Assembly: GCA_047620505.1 (NCBI GenBank)
Contig: JBLHKS010000002.1
Coordinates: forward strand, 58,829 to 122,828
DNA: 64,000 nucleotides
Direction: 5' to 3'
DNA from: JBLHKS01 sp047620505
GTDB taxonomy: Bacteria; Verrucomicrobiota; Verrucomicrobiia; Verrucomicrobiales; DEV007
In this document: piece after piece, positions 56,673 through 64,000 of the stretch
Numbering within the stretch: the stretch's first letter is position 1
Layout: each line of letters begins with the position of its first letter
Translations under genes and position numbers: made by a program
Notes under the pieces: generated by a model
The model's database searches: none
Told to the model about the DNA's origin: nothing
The model's input: the letters and a program-made list of their open reading frames with translations, nothing else

Positions 56673-59132
56673 CTCGCTTTCCGCGAGGACTTTGCCTTTT
56701 CCTTTGCCCTTCTTCTTACCTTTTTTCCGATCTTCTTTCGGCTGCTTTTTCTCCGCTTCAATCTTCTTCAGTTCCGGCTCAAGCAGCTCGAGGACGTCTT
56801 TTGCTGGGAGCGCGTAGCTGCGAATCCGGCCGGCACGCGCGATGTTGATTCCGATGACTTTGCCGTTCAGGTCGACCAGCGGTCCCCCGCATTGCTGAGG
56901 TCGAATCGGCAGGTCTGTCTGAAGCGCATTCGGGAAACCGGTCCGCTCTTTGCTGACCTCCGTGCCGTAGTCGTTCATGTGGCCGGCTCGATCTCCGGCC
57001 ATCGCATCGACGGAGCTGCGATCAACCAGCTTAACCGTTTTCGACTCCTTTTTACCATCGCGAAGGAAGTGAATTTCGACCTCTGCACCGGGCTCGGTCG
57101 CGCCGATCGCCTTGATCAGTTTCTCAGGCGTGTTCGTCTCCGTCCGATCGACTTTGACGATCACATCGCCAGCCTGAAGACCGGCCTGACCGGCATTGCC
57201 CTGGCGGAGAACCTCGGCGATTCGGACGCCGTTTTCGGCCGGAGCGGTGACGATGCCGAGGAAGCCTTTGCGGCCTCCGCTGAGAGTGCGGGAGAGCACG
57301 CTGACCACGCCAATCGCGATCGCATCGGGCCCGGATCCGGAAGCCGCGAGCAGCGAGCCGAGTGGCAGCTGCTGGTTTCCTTCGCCCCAGACGATCGGCG
57401 TCAATTTGGGCGAATTCTTCAGGCGAAGGAGCGCGAGATCGTGCTCTGGAAATTGCTTGACGACCTCAGCCGGGATCAAATTGTCTTTGCTGACCATGAC
57501 AGTCAGCTTCTGGTTGTTTTCCGTTTCGATTTCGCTCGCTTTGGTGATCACGTAGCCGTTTTCGTGAACGACCGTGCCGAGGCTTTTCCATTCGGTTCCG
57601 CGGAAAACGAGCAACGTCGATTCCGAGGCCGCAGCTGTCGAAGGCCGGAATGCGTTGAGCACATCGCGGAAAAATCCTTCGCCAACATTGAGCTCTGCCT
57701 TCGGATCGAAATCTTCAGGCCGAATTTCAGGACGGCCGAGTTCGACGAGGCGCATCAGCCGAATCATGTCGCCAGGCGAGAGCTCCGATTCGAATTTTTC
57801 CATCAGCCCGCCGAAACCTTCGACGCCGCCGAATCGCTCCAGATCATTCGGGTTGAATTTGAAATCTCCGCTTTCGAGCGAGTCCCGCATCAGCTTGTTG
57901 AACTCGGCCTGCAAGTCGGCTGGCTCCTTCGCGCTGGTTTCTTCGTCCTCTTTTTCCTCAGCCTTGGGCTCATCTTCATCCTTTGGCTTTTTCTCTTTCG
58001 GTTCGTCCTTTTTCTCAGGTCCGAGGCGCTTTTTCGCGGGATTCTCGATATCCGAATCGGGCTCGATCCGTGGACCACTCCCAGGCGGACGATTCCGATT
58101 CCGAGGCCCGGGCAGCGCTTCCTCGCCAAGGCCTAAGCGATTGGCGGTAGCGAGTTTGATCTCCACTTCTTTGTCCTCGTCGCCAGAGCGGATCTGGAGA
58201 GTTAACGAATCACCAGGCCGAAACGTGCGGATTTGATCGATCAACTGGTCGGTGTCCTCGACGTCCTTTTTGTTGACCTGAAGAATCACATCGCCGGATT
58301 CCAGACCGGCTTTCTCAGCTGGAGAGTCAGGCATGCACTGAACAATCCGCGCACCGCCGCCAGGCGCGTTGTCGAGCGAAGCACCGATCATCGGGCGCTC
58401 GGGATCCGCGATGAAATCGCCCTCGCGGTTGCCGCCGATTCGCACGCCAGCCTTGAGCTGATCCCAGTTCTCTTTGAAGATCGCGATCGGAACGTGGTTG
58501 TTCTGCGAGAGGCTGAAACTGATGTTTGAGTGAATCCCGATCACCTTCGAATCCAGATCAAAAAGCGGCCCACCGGAATCCCCACCGATCAGCGTGCAGT
58601 CGGTGGTCACGAACCCTTCGAGGTTGTTTTCGATCACCCTGCCCAGGCGCACCGGCGGCGAACGATCCGCTTGAAAGCCGCTGGCATGGCCGAGCGCGAT
58701 GCACCATTCGTTTTCGCCGAGATCTTCCGATTCGCCGATGTCGACGAACGGAAACTTCCCGCCGCTCGTGATCTGGATCATCGCTGCGTCCCTCGCGAAA
58801 TCCATACCGAGGACCTCAGCCTCGGCGCGATCGCCGTTGGAGAAAATCACAGTCACCTTTTCACCCATCTCCATCGCGACGTGTGCGGCTGTCAGGATCA
58901 GCCCATCCTCGCTGACAACCACGCCGCTTCCGGAACCGAACCTCGGCGCGTCACCGCCAGGAATCAGCGAAACGGTGCAGGGAATCGACTTTTCGCAGAG
59001 GTCCCGAATCTGGCTCTCGGTCTTTTTGAGATCATCGTTTGTGATGGCCGAGCCGGTGGACGGAAGAATCGCCGCGATCAGGAAAGCGGCGGCGGTCAGT
59101 AGATTTTTGAGATGGGAAGTGGGGATATTCAT
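56670..59132 (-). CDS. S1C (HtrA-like) protease with a second, degenerate protease domain carrying an inserted PDZ
   Basis: About 820 residues from the ATG at 59132. Signal peptide, then an active-looking trypsin-like domain with H84 (TAAHVAM), D115 (ARDAAMIQ) and S186 (GGDSGGPLF), followed by PDZ1 (about 240-340). A Lys/Glu/Pro-rich linker (about 355-415) leads to a second protease-like domain from about residue 520. In it the His position reads ENGYVITKASEIE (H to S) and the Ser loop reads RPQQCGGPLV (Ser to Cys, C748). PDZ2 lies inside this second barrel, before its Ser loop, instead of after it. A basic tail (KKGKKKGKGKGK) ends the chain. Domain 1 is probably a periplasmic protease; domain 2 looks like a regulatory or substrate-binding pseudo-protease. 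Confidence 0.82.
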   Translation of the reverse strand: MNIPTSHLKNLLTAAAFLIAAILPSTGSAITNDDLKKTESQIRDLCEKSIPCTVSLIPGGDAPRFGSGSGVVVSEDGLILTAAHVAMEMGEKVTVIFSNGDRAEAEVLGMDFARDAAMIQITSGGKFPFVDIGESEDLGENEWCIALGHASGFQADRSPPVRLGRVIENNLEGFVTTDCTLIGGDSGGPLFDLDSKVIGIHSNISFSLSQNNHVPIAIFKENWDQLKAGVRIGGNREGDFIADPERPMIGASLDNAPGGGARIVQCMPDSPAEKAGLESGDVILQVNKKDVEDTDQLIDQIRTFRPGDSLTLQIRSGDEDKEVEIKLATANRLGLGEEALPGPRNRNRPPGSGPRIEPDSDIENPAKKRLGPEKKDEPKEKKPKDEDEPKAEEKEDEETSAKEPADLQAEFNKLMRDSLESGDFKFNPNDLERFGGVEGFGGLMEKFESELSPGDMIRLMRLVELGRPEIRPEDFDPKAELNVGEGFFRDVLNAFRPSTAAASESTLLVFRGTEWKSLGTVVHENGYVITKASEIETENNQKLTVMVSKDNLIPAEVVKQFPEHDLALLRLKNSPKLTPIVWGEGNQQLPLGSLLAASGSGPDAIAIGVVSVLSRTLSGGRKGFLGIVTAPAENGVRIAEVLRQGNAGQAGLQAGDVIVKVDRTETNTPEKLIKAIGATEPGAEVEIHFLRDGKKESKTVKLVDRSSVDAMAGDRAGHMNDYGTEVSKERTGFPNALQTDLPIRPQQCGGPLVDLNGKVIGINIARAGRIRSYALPAKDVLELLEPELKKIEAEKKQPKEDRKKGKKKGKGKGKVLAESE

Positions 59133-59221
59133 ACCGGGGTTTGTTCTGAATGAACGACGTAGGATCTCTTCTGACGTGCTTTCAGTCAATCGTGTTCGTA
59201 ATCTGAGGGAAAAATCTTTGC

Positions 59222-59233
59222 CAGCAGCTGCTG
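59222..59233. repeat. Dispersed palindrome CAGCAGCTGCTG in a divergent intergenic region
   Basis: Full 12-base copy in the 184-base gap between the S1C and kinase starts, so it lies in a likely promoter region for both. Confidence 0.85.
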
Positions 59234-59316
59234 AAGCTGGCGCGTCTCCAATAATCGTGCTAAGTCGTCGATTTTGTCTACAAGCTTAACGTCCGCGTTT
59301 CGTCCTCCCCTTTGAA

Positions 59317-60444
59317 ATGAGTCGAACTTTCCATTCGTCGCTTAGCGGCTACGAATTCACCCCCCCGCCTCCAGCTGAGATCAGCGCCCAGATTACCGGA
59401 TTCGAAGTCGATAAAATTCTCGGCGTCGGCGGGATGGGCGTGGTTTATCGCGGCTGGCAGCAGAGCCTCCATCGGCACGTCGCGATCAAATTGTTGCCGG
59501 CCGAGTTGGAGGCAGTTGAAGGCTTGGCTGAGCGCTTTGAGAGTGAAGCCAGGGCGATGGCGCGGCTGAATCACGGCAACATCGCGGGTGTTTTCGATAT
59601 TGATCGAACAACCGAAGGTCATTCGTATTTCGTGATGGAGTACGTCGATGGCGGCACGCTGCACGAGCGATTGCAGCGAGGTCAGATGAGCACGGAAGAC
59701 ATCGTCAATCTCCTATCGCAGGTCTGTGATGGGCTTCGATATGCTCACGATCGCGGTGTCGTTCATCGCGACATGAAGCCGAATAACATCCTGATTAATA
59801 CGGAGGGAAAGGCTAAGGTGGTCGACTTCGGTCTGGCTCAAGTCGGCGATGCGATCGACGTCGGCCAGAGCGTCGGGACGCCGGCTTACATGGCTCCTGA
59901 GCTGTTTGAGGAAAACGTGCAGGTCGATGGCCGAGCGGATATTTACGCGGTGGGCGTGATGCTCTACGAAATGCTCACCGGCGATCGGCCGCGCGGCGAA
60001 TTTCGGCCGCCTTCGGAAGTTTCGCCCGGAATCCATTCGGATTTCGATCGAATCGTGACCCGCGCGATGCAACGTCGAGCGGTCAATCGCCAACAGACGG
60101 CTTTGGAATTTCGCCAGCAACTGCAAGGTGCCGGCAACCAGAACCCGCCGCCGCTACAAAACGCGTCCCCGCCAGCAGCTGCTGATTCGTCGGGAGCACC
60201 CGGATCTCCAGTCGTCGGCCGGTCAAAGCCGATGCGAATGGGCGCTGGGACGATGCTTGAATCTAATGAATCAGCTCAGCCTACTCGCTCGCCGCGTTCA
60301 GCCCCTCGCAGTCGGGCAGGACAAAGGACTCAGCGTCCGCGACGCGACATTCTCGGGATCCCGGAATGGTGGCCGATGCTGCTGGTCGGGATTTTCCTCG
60401 TCGTCGGGATGATCGCCCTTGGGATCTGGTTCATCGAAAAATAA
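59317..60444 (+). CDS. Membrane-anchored Hanks-type Ser/Thr protein kinase
   Basis: 375 residues. P-loop GVGGMGVVYRG, ATP lysine K58 (VAIKLLP), catalytic loop VVHRDMKPNNILI (D about 152) and DFG in VVDFGLAQVG, followed by GTPAYMAPEL. A Pro/Ser-rich juxtamembrane linker follows (about 270-345), then one transmembrane helix near residues 352-372 (WWPMLLVGIFLVVGMIALG) and a very short exterior tail. No extracellular sensor domain. It is a Gram-negative PknB-like kinase in the common PVC style. A palindrome copy at 60173-60184 encodes PAAADS in the linker. Confidence 0.9.
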   Translation: MSRTFHSSLSGYEFTPPPPAEISAQITGFEVDKILGVGGMGVVYRGWQQSLHRHVAIKLLPAELEAVEGLAERFESEARAMARLNHGNIAGVFDIDRTTEGHSYFVMEYVDGGTLHERLQRGQMSTEDIVNLLSQVCDGLRYAHDRGVVHRDMKPNNILINTEGKAKVVDFGLAQVGDAIDVGQSVGTPAYMAPELFEENVQVDGRADIYAVGVMLYEMLTGDRPRGEFRPPSEVSPGIHSDFDRIVTRAMQRRAVNRQQTALEFRQQLQGAGNQNPPPLQNASPPAAADSSGAPGSPVVGRSKPMRMGAGTMLESNESAQPTRSPRSAPRSRAGQRTQRPRRDILGIPEWWPMLLVGIFLVVGMIALGIWFIEK

Positions 60445-60461
60445 ACCGGCCCGATCCAGCT

Positions 60462-61718
60462 TCAAGGTGCCGGATGAAACGCGTCCGGATACTTTTCGAT
60501 CAGCGCGCGGAACGCCTTCGCGCCTTCGGTGTCTGGCCGAATCAGCTGATCCGGCTCGCCGCCCCGACCGGACCCCCAAAGCGCAACGCCCTTGACCTGC
60601 GGGTAACTCAAAAGCGTCGACATCCCGCGGCCGACTTTTTCCGCCTCGTTCGGGCCCGGAAAACCCAGCTCCGTCACGATCACCGGCTTGTCCGGCGCGA
60701 GCCGCTTCACGCTCTCCATGAAATCCTCAAGATCGCGGAAAAAATCGTCTAACGGAATCACAATCGCTCCGTTGCCGTCGTCATCGACCGGATTCGTGTT
60801 GAGATGCCAGTTCAAGCTGATCCAATCCGAGTAGTCAGCGATCATCGGATACAGCACCTCGAAATCGATGCTTTCCCAGATCTTGTAAGCGTGCGTTCCG
60901 GGCGGATCATCGATCGATGAAACCGGGAAAATCGCCCAACCCATGCTCTCGAACATCAGATTCGTCAGCCCCTCACGCCGTTTGAAAAAATCGAAATAAT
61001 AGCGCTGAGCCGCAGCCATCCGTTCAAGCCCGTCGTTGATTTCCGGGTTGCCGAGACCTTCGAACAACTTCGGCGCGCCCTCGGGTCCTGCCGGCGGCTG
61101 GAAATCCGAAAACCCGCCATCGTTCGACTCTGCCCAACCAAAACCTTCGGTCCCGTCCGGTCCGTAACCTCCGAGGTAAGGCATCAAAACGCCGTTTGGC
61201 TCGCGAGCCGTGAAAAACATCATCGGCTTGCCGAAGGCGCGGAAACCAGCGGCCAGCTCCTTCAACTCCGCGTCGTACTCGCCTCGAATCAGCTTGTCCA
61301 CGGTGAACGGCTTATGACCGGCGTAAGCCTCGTAAGCCGCGACCGCGATGACGTAGCCAGCGTCTCCATATTTTTTGGCCAGCGACTCGTTGAATCGAAG
61401 GCTGCCGACATCTTCCTGACCTTGGACGATTGAAGGATCAAAAACGAAAGCGACTTTACGATCCACAGCCTTTTCGAAAGCCTCCAGATCGCCTGGATTC
61501 ATCACCGTCTGGCCAAGCAGCAGGCCCTTCTTCGGCAAAGGAATCGCGGCAGCGAAAACCTGATCGGACGTCGCCGGCACTGGCAGTTTCAGCGTCGACG
61601 TTTTCGATTTTGGCTTTGGCTTTGGCAGGCCTGGATTCGCTGGCGGTGGCGTATTTTCGGAACAGCCGGAGCCAGCAGCTGCTAGCAGGAAGGCAAAGAT
61701 CAGTGGGGCGGTTTTCAC
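60462..61718 (-). CDS. Glycoside hydrolase-like TIM-barrel lipoprotein
   Basis: About 418 residues from a GTG at 61718; a longer TTG at 61754 is the alternative. Lipobox AAAGSGCSEN, Pro/Lys-rich linker, then a barrel-like domain. TAREPNGVLMPYLGGYG and the late VIVTELGFPGPNE carry Glu residues placed like the acid/base and nucleophile in retaining clan-A glycosidases such as GH26. VKGVALWGSG closes the barrel. The family assignment is inferred from these motifs. It would act outside the cytoplasm on a polysaccharide. Confidence 0.6.
   Translation of the reverse strand: MKTAPLIFAFLLAAAGSGCSENTPPPANPGLPKPKPKSKTSTLKLPVPATSDQVFAAAIPLPKKGLLLGQTVMNPGDLEAFEKAVDRKVAFVFDPSIVQGQEDVGSLRFNESLAKKYGDAGYVIAVAAYEAYAGHKPFTVDKLIRGEYDAELKELAAGFRAFGKPMMFFTAREPNGVLMPYLGGYGPDGTEGFGWAESNDGGFSDFQPPAGPEGAPKLFEGLGNPEINDGLERMAAAQRYYFDFFKRREGLTNLMFESMGWAIFPVSSIDDPPGTHAYKIWESIDFEVLYPMIADYSDWISLNWHLNTNPVDDDGNGAIVIPLDDFFRDLEDFMESVKRLAPDKPVIVTELGFPGPNEAEKVGRGMSTLLSYPQVKGVALWGSGRGGEPDQLIRPDTEGAKAFRALIEKYPDAFHPAP
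61673..61684. repeat. Dispersed palindrome in the glycosidase-like lipoprotein gene
   Basis: CAGCAGCTGCTA; decamer core at 61674-61683. Read on the minus strand in the AAA frame, it encodes the Ala run just before the lipobox Cys. Confidence 0.75.
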
Positions 61719-61775
61719 GGATTCATCAATCCGTCTCGAATCGCCGATTTGCAATCGAGTTCGGCTGCCCGCAGC

Positions 61776-62570
61776 TCAGATCGCCCGCGGGAAAATCGTC
61801 AACAGCGCGAGAAATCCGAAGATCATCACAAACCGCTTAAGCAGATCGACCGGCGTCTGAGTCACCTGAACCCTCAGCTGCTCGTCCCAAACCGTGATGC
61901 CTCGGTTCTGCATCCGCATGAAACTGAGAATGCCAGTGATGATCGGCAGAATCGAAATCATCAGCCCCATCCCAAGCGCAAATGCGAAAAACGATCGCAG
62001 CGTCGACGTGTTGAGCCCCATCTTTTTGTCGTTGCTCAGCCGGACCCTGAGATTCATGAGCGCCTTGCCGGGCGTGGTCCCGATTGTCGAAAGCAGAACC
62101 GCCTCAAGTGCTTGCCAGATCAGCGCGCTGACGAAAAAGATCATCGTGATCTCCGTCGCGTCCTGGTTGAAGCGCTGCATCATGATTTCCGGAGTCGCAG
62201 CCGGTTCGCGCCAGCCACGACAAACGAAAAGCGCCAGCGTCTGGAACAAAAACAGATCGAACCATCGCGCGAAAAAACGCGAGATCGCATGCCTGAATGC
62301 CGAGCGTGGGTCGCCAGCGGGCAGCGGCGGCGGCAATGGCGGAGTCGGGCCCTCGCGCGTCGCCAAATCCTCGTCGAGCCGAGCCTGAGCGAGTTCGTCG
62401 ATCACCCGGCGCATCGAAGGGATTTCGTTCAGCGGTTTCCAATCCTCGACCTCATCGCGGATCCACCCGAGAGTCTCCGGCTCGATCTCGCCTTCCTCGA
62501 GCATCTCGCGGATCTGAAATGGGGTGAACGGGCCTTCTTTCCCGCTGTCTTTGCCAATAAAAATTTCCAT
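61776..62570 (-). CDS. RDD-family membrane protein with N-terminal GYF_2 domain
   Basis: About 264 residues from the ATG at 62570; the longer in-frame start lies in the LolC/E gene's end. Residues 1-55 form a GYF_2 domain (GKEGPFTPFQIREMLEEGEI, WIRDEVEDWKPL). After a Pro-rich linker an RDD domain follows with three or more hydrophobic helices and the Arg/Asp pattern ISRFFARWFDLFLF, then TTPGKALMNLRVRL. Function is unknown; RDD proteins are linked to transport or stress. It lies 40 bases downstream of the LolC/E gene and is probably co-transcribed. Confidence 0.82.
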   Translation of the reverse strand: MEIFIGKDSGKEGPFTPFQIREMLEEGEIEPETLGWIRDEVEDWKPLNEIPSMRRVIDELAQARLDEDLATREGPTPPLPPPLPAGDPRSAFRHAISRFFARWFDLFLFQTLALFVCRGWREPAATPEIMMQRFNQDATEITMIFFVSALIWQALEAVLLSTIGTTPGKALMNLRVRLSNDKKMGLNTSTLRSFFAFALGMGLMISILPIITGILSFMRMQNRGITVWDEQLRVQVTQTPVDLLKRFVMIFGFLALLTIFPRAI

Positions 62571-62590
62571 GAATCGATAAATTGAAGACC

Positions 62591-62602
62591 CAGCAGCTGC
62601 TG
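62591..62602. repeat. Dispersed palindrome CAGCAGCTGCTG in the gap between LolC/E and RDD
   Basis: Full copy in the 40-base intergenic gap, upstream of the RDD start on the minus strand. Confidence 0.85.
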
Positions 62603-62610
62603 GAGAAAAA

Positions 62611-63897
62611 TCAGCCGGCCACCTGATCGCGCAGCGCCGAAGCCGCGTCACGTCGCGCCGCAAAATAAGCCGGAATCAGCGCCGACAACGCGCAGGCGAG
62701 AAACGAGCCCGCCGAAATCACCATCAGATCGACCGCCGTGATTCGCGCCGGAAATTCGAGCAGCCCGTAGACCTCCGGGTTGTAAAAATCGATCGGGATT
62801 TTGTTGATCAGGAATTTCCGGAAAATCAGGACGACCATCCCGAGCAGCAGACCGCTAACCGTTCCGATCAAGCCGACCACGATCCCCTGAACGAGGAAAA
62901 CCGACACGATCTGGCTCGTCCGCGCCCCGATCGCCTTCATCAAACCGATCTCACGCCGCTTCTGCGTCGTCACCGTGATCATCGTATTCATGATGCAGAA
63001 CCCGGCCACGATCATGATCATGAACAGCAGGAAATACATCATCATTTTCTCCATCGCCACTGCCTCGAAAAGCTGCCGATTGCGTTCCGTCCAGGACTCG
63101 ATGTAGATCGGCGGATCGCCCAGAGCAGGCCGCAGACTCGCGTTCAAATCCTTCAAGGGCTGCTCGTATTGATACGGATCGCGCAGCTGAATCGCCACCC
63201 CGTGAGCGCCCGGGCCCAGTTTATAAAGCATCTGGCCGATCTCCAAGGGCACCATCACGTACTCGTCATCGTACTGGAGATTCCCCGACTCGAAAAATCC
63301 CACAACCGTCAGCTCCACCGGCGGGATGATGTCCTCCGCCTCACGCTGCTCCTTGTGAGCGTTGTAGTGCTCGACCGCGTTCGCCAGCGACTCGAGGATG
63401 ATCGTATCGCCCAAATTGACTCCCATCCCCATCGCCATACTTCGGCCCAGGATGATGTTGTCGTCGCTCAAATCGAACTCGCCCTCGCCGTTCTCCGTCA
63501 CCAGCATTTCCAGCCGATCGTGAATCGGCCCCGGCAAAGGCGCTACCCCCTGGATCTTCACCACGATCACCTTGTTATCGTGATGCAGCCCCACCTGCCC
63601 CTGCGAAAACGGCGCCGCGTCCGCCACCTCCGGATGCTCCTTCGCCGTCTTCACGATCGGTCGCCAATCGTAAATCACGCCCTCCTGGACGACGACGAGA
63701 TGCGGCTCGAACCCCAGCACGCTCTCCTTGATCTTCGCGCCGAACCCAGTCATCACCGCGATCACGATCCCGAGAATAAAAACCCCCAGCGCGACGCCGA
63801 GAATCGAAATCGTCGTGATAATCGAAACCACCGTCCGCTTAGGCCGGAGGTATCGAAGACTCAGAAAAAGGCTGAAGGATCGTGTCAGTTTTCGCAA
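62611..63897 (-). CDS. Lipoprotein-releasing ABC transporter permease (LolC/LolE family)
   Basis: 428 residues from a TTG at 63897; no ATG is near. Four transmembrane helices (first near residues 24-48, the last three in the C-terminal third) flank a large periplasmic domain. Typical N-terminus: LRYLRPKRTVVSIITTISILGV; the FtsX-like pattern TTQKRREIGLMKAIGAR occurs in the C-terminal half. LolCE with LolD extracts lipoproteins from the inner membrane to pass them to LolA. No LolD gene is in the window; it could lie beyond 64 kb. Confidence 0.85.
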   Translation of the reverse strand: MRKLTRSFSLFLSLRYLRPKRTVVSIITTISILGVALGVFILGIVIAVMTGFGAKIKESVLGFEPHLVVVQEGVIYDWRPIVKTAKEHPEVADAAPFSQGQVGLHHDNKVIVVKIQGVAPLPGPIHDRLEMLVTENGEGEFDLSDDNIILGRSMAMGMGVNLGDTIILESLANAVEHYNAHKEQREAEDIIPPVELTVVGFFESGNLQYDDEYVMVPLEIGQMLYKLGPGAHGVAIQLRDPYQYEQPLKDLNASLRPALGDPPIYIESWTERNRQLFEAVAMEKMMMYFLLFMIMIVAGFCIMNTMITVTTQKRREIGLMKAIGARTSQIVSVFLVQGIVVGLIGTVSGLLLGMVVLIFRKFLINKIPIDFYNPEVYGLLEFPARITAVDLMVISAGSFLACALSALIPAYFAARRDAASALRDQVAG

Positions 63898-63970
63898 GGC
63901 GCGCCCAAACTAGCGGGAGAATCCAAACCTGCAACGAGAGCCCGTAGCAGAATTTGCAACAGACTGGGAG

Positions 63971-63990
63971 GGGCGACATCCCTGTCGCCC
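63971..63990. repeat. REP-like hairpin at the window end
   Basis: GGGCGACATCCCTGTCGCCC: 8-base arms around TCCC. It lies upstream of the LolC/E start (63897) in the last 103 bases, which hold no gene. Confidence 0.55.
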
Positions 63991-64000
63991 GCGGTCGACC

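Larger units (their letters stand above)
1089..62602. repeat. Dispersed palindrome family CAGCAGCTGCTG (decamer core AGCAGCTGCT)
   Basis: Full 12-base copies start at 1089, 3396, 6091, 6971, 9085, 12407, 13749, 16030, 16997, 27221, 28470, 30610, 32311, 34047, 37785, 45187, 49648, 59222, 60173 and 62591. Decamer-only copies lie at about 4643, 10190, 20290, 23089, 23891, 26334, 33406, 34699, 40106, 43826, 54626, 56662 and 61674. Variants: GCAGCTGCTG at 3807, 17828, 42056, 49161, 53829 and 57365; one-base changes at 14750, 14996, 21188, 43015 and 48531. The copies occur on both strands, in the QQLL, AAA and SSC frames, and between genes. Counts are by eye and may miss some. Confidence 0.8.

Noticed and set aside
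1089..62602. Palindrome as a simple CAG/CTG triplet expansion
   Set aside because: The copies are single, fixed-length 12-mers with a precise centre and no extended triplet runs.
1..64000. tRNA or rRNA genes and riboswitches
   Set aside because: No tRNA cloverleaf, rRNA sequence or conserved riboswitch core was recognised, although a covariance-model search was not possible here.

Overview
The window looks like a chromosomal segment of a PVC-superphylum bacterium, most likely a Verrucomicrobiota member. GC is in the high fifties by eye. The main evidence is three copies of the PSD1/DUF1549/DUF1553 plus planctomycete-type cytochrome protein family, two Tat-exported DUF1501 proteins, a PVC-type heme-binding CxxCH protein, sulfatases, SHD1-domain secreted proteins and a GxxExxY protein. 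No rRNA, tRNA, CRISPR array, phage or complete insertion sequence was seen. Many genes are packed with 4-base ATGA stop/start overlaps, which implies translational coupling.

Layout. 0.1-3.6 kb: three exported ComEA-like helix-hairpin-helix proteins in a row, then an exported sialidase. 3.6-10.6 kb, minus strand: threonine aldolase, DUF1501 protein, GxxExxY protein, a sulfatase remnant with an internal deletion, a PSD1 cytochrome and a family 9 glycosyltransferase. 10.6-14.3 kb: a Tyr/Arg/Gly-rich secreted protein, a uracil-DNA glycosylase, two paralogous SHD1-aspartic-protease proteins, a repeat-rich gap and CoaC. 14.4-18.7 kb: PSD1, PhyH-type dioxygenase and SGNH hydrolase in one operon. 19-24.4 kb: an AT-rich lipoprotein gene, transketolase, a PIN toxin/antitoxin pair, a DapA-family aldolase and a gamma carbonic anhydrase. 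24.4-29.7 kb: STAS protein, SpoIIE phosphatase, GrpE, DnaJ and RsmE. 29.6-35.3 kb, minus strand: PrsW-like protein, then a compact RiPP-like locus (Cys/Trp/Arg-rich precursor, MNIO/DUF692 enzyme, cytoplasmic subtilase) and a cyclophilin. 35.5-48.5 kb: a zinc-ribbon plus kinase-like protein, a radical SAM protein, an OmpH/Skp-like lipoprotein, a methyltransferase, several secreted proteins of unknown function, a PVC heme protein, a Gfo/Idh/MocA protein and a parvulin-type chaperone. 48.5-56.6 kb: MOSC, MobA, sulfatase, PSD1, DUF1501, then a YjbR-like gene. 56.7-63.9 kb: a double S1C protease with one degenerate domain, a Ser/Thr kinase, a glycosidase-like lipoprotein, an RDD protein and a LolC/E permease.

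Two things stand out. (1) The locus at 31.6-33.9 kb has the anatomy of a ribosomally made, MNIO-modified peptide: a 70-residue precursor ending in GYCWRNCWRRNCWRNYCPH, the MNIO enzyme, and a subtilase coupled to it by a 4-base overlap. (2) The 12-base palindrome CAGCAGCTGCTG and its decamer core AGCAGCTGCT are scattered over the whole window. I count about 33 exact decamers by eye, one per roughly 1.9 kb. They lie in genes in all reading frames, on both strands and between genes, so they appear to be selected as DNA rather than as protein.

Overall the genes suggest an aerobic or facultative polysaccharide and glycan degrader with an elaborate exported proteome. All calls are from reading the sequence and the translations; no searches were run.
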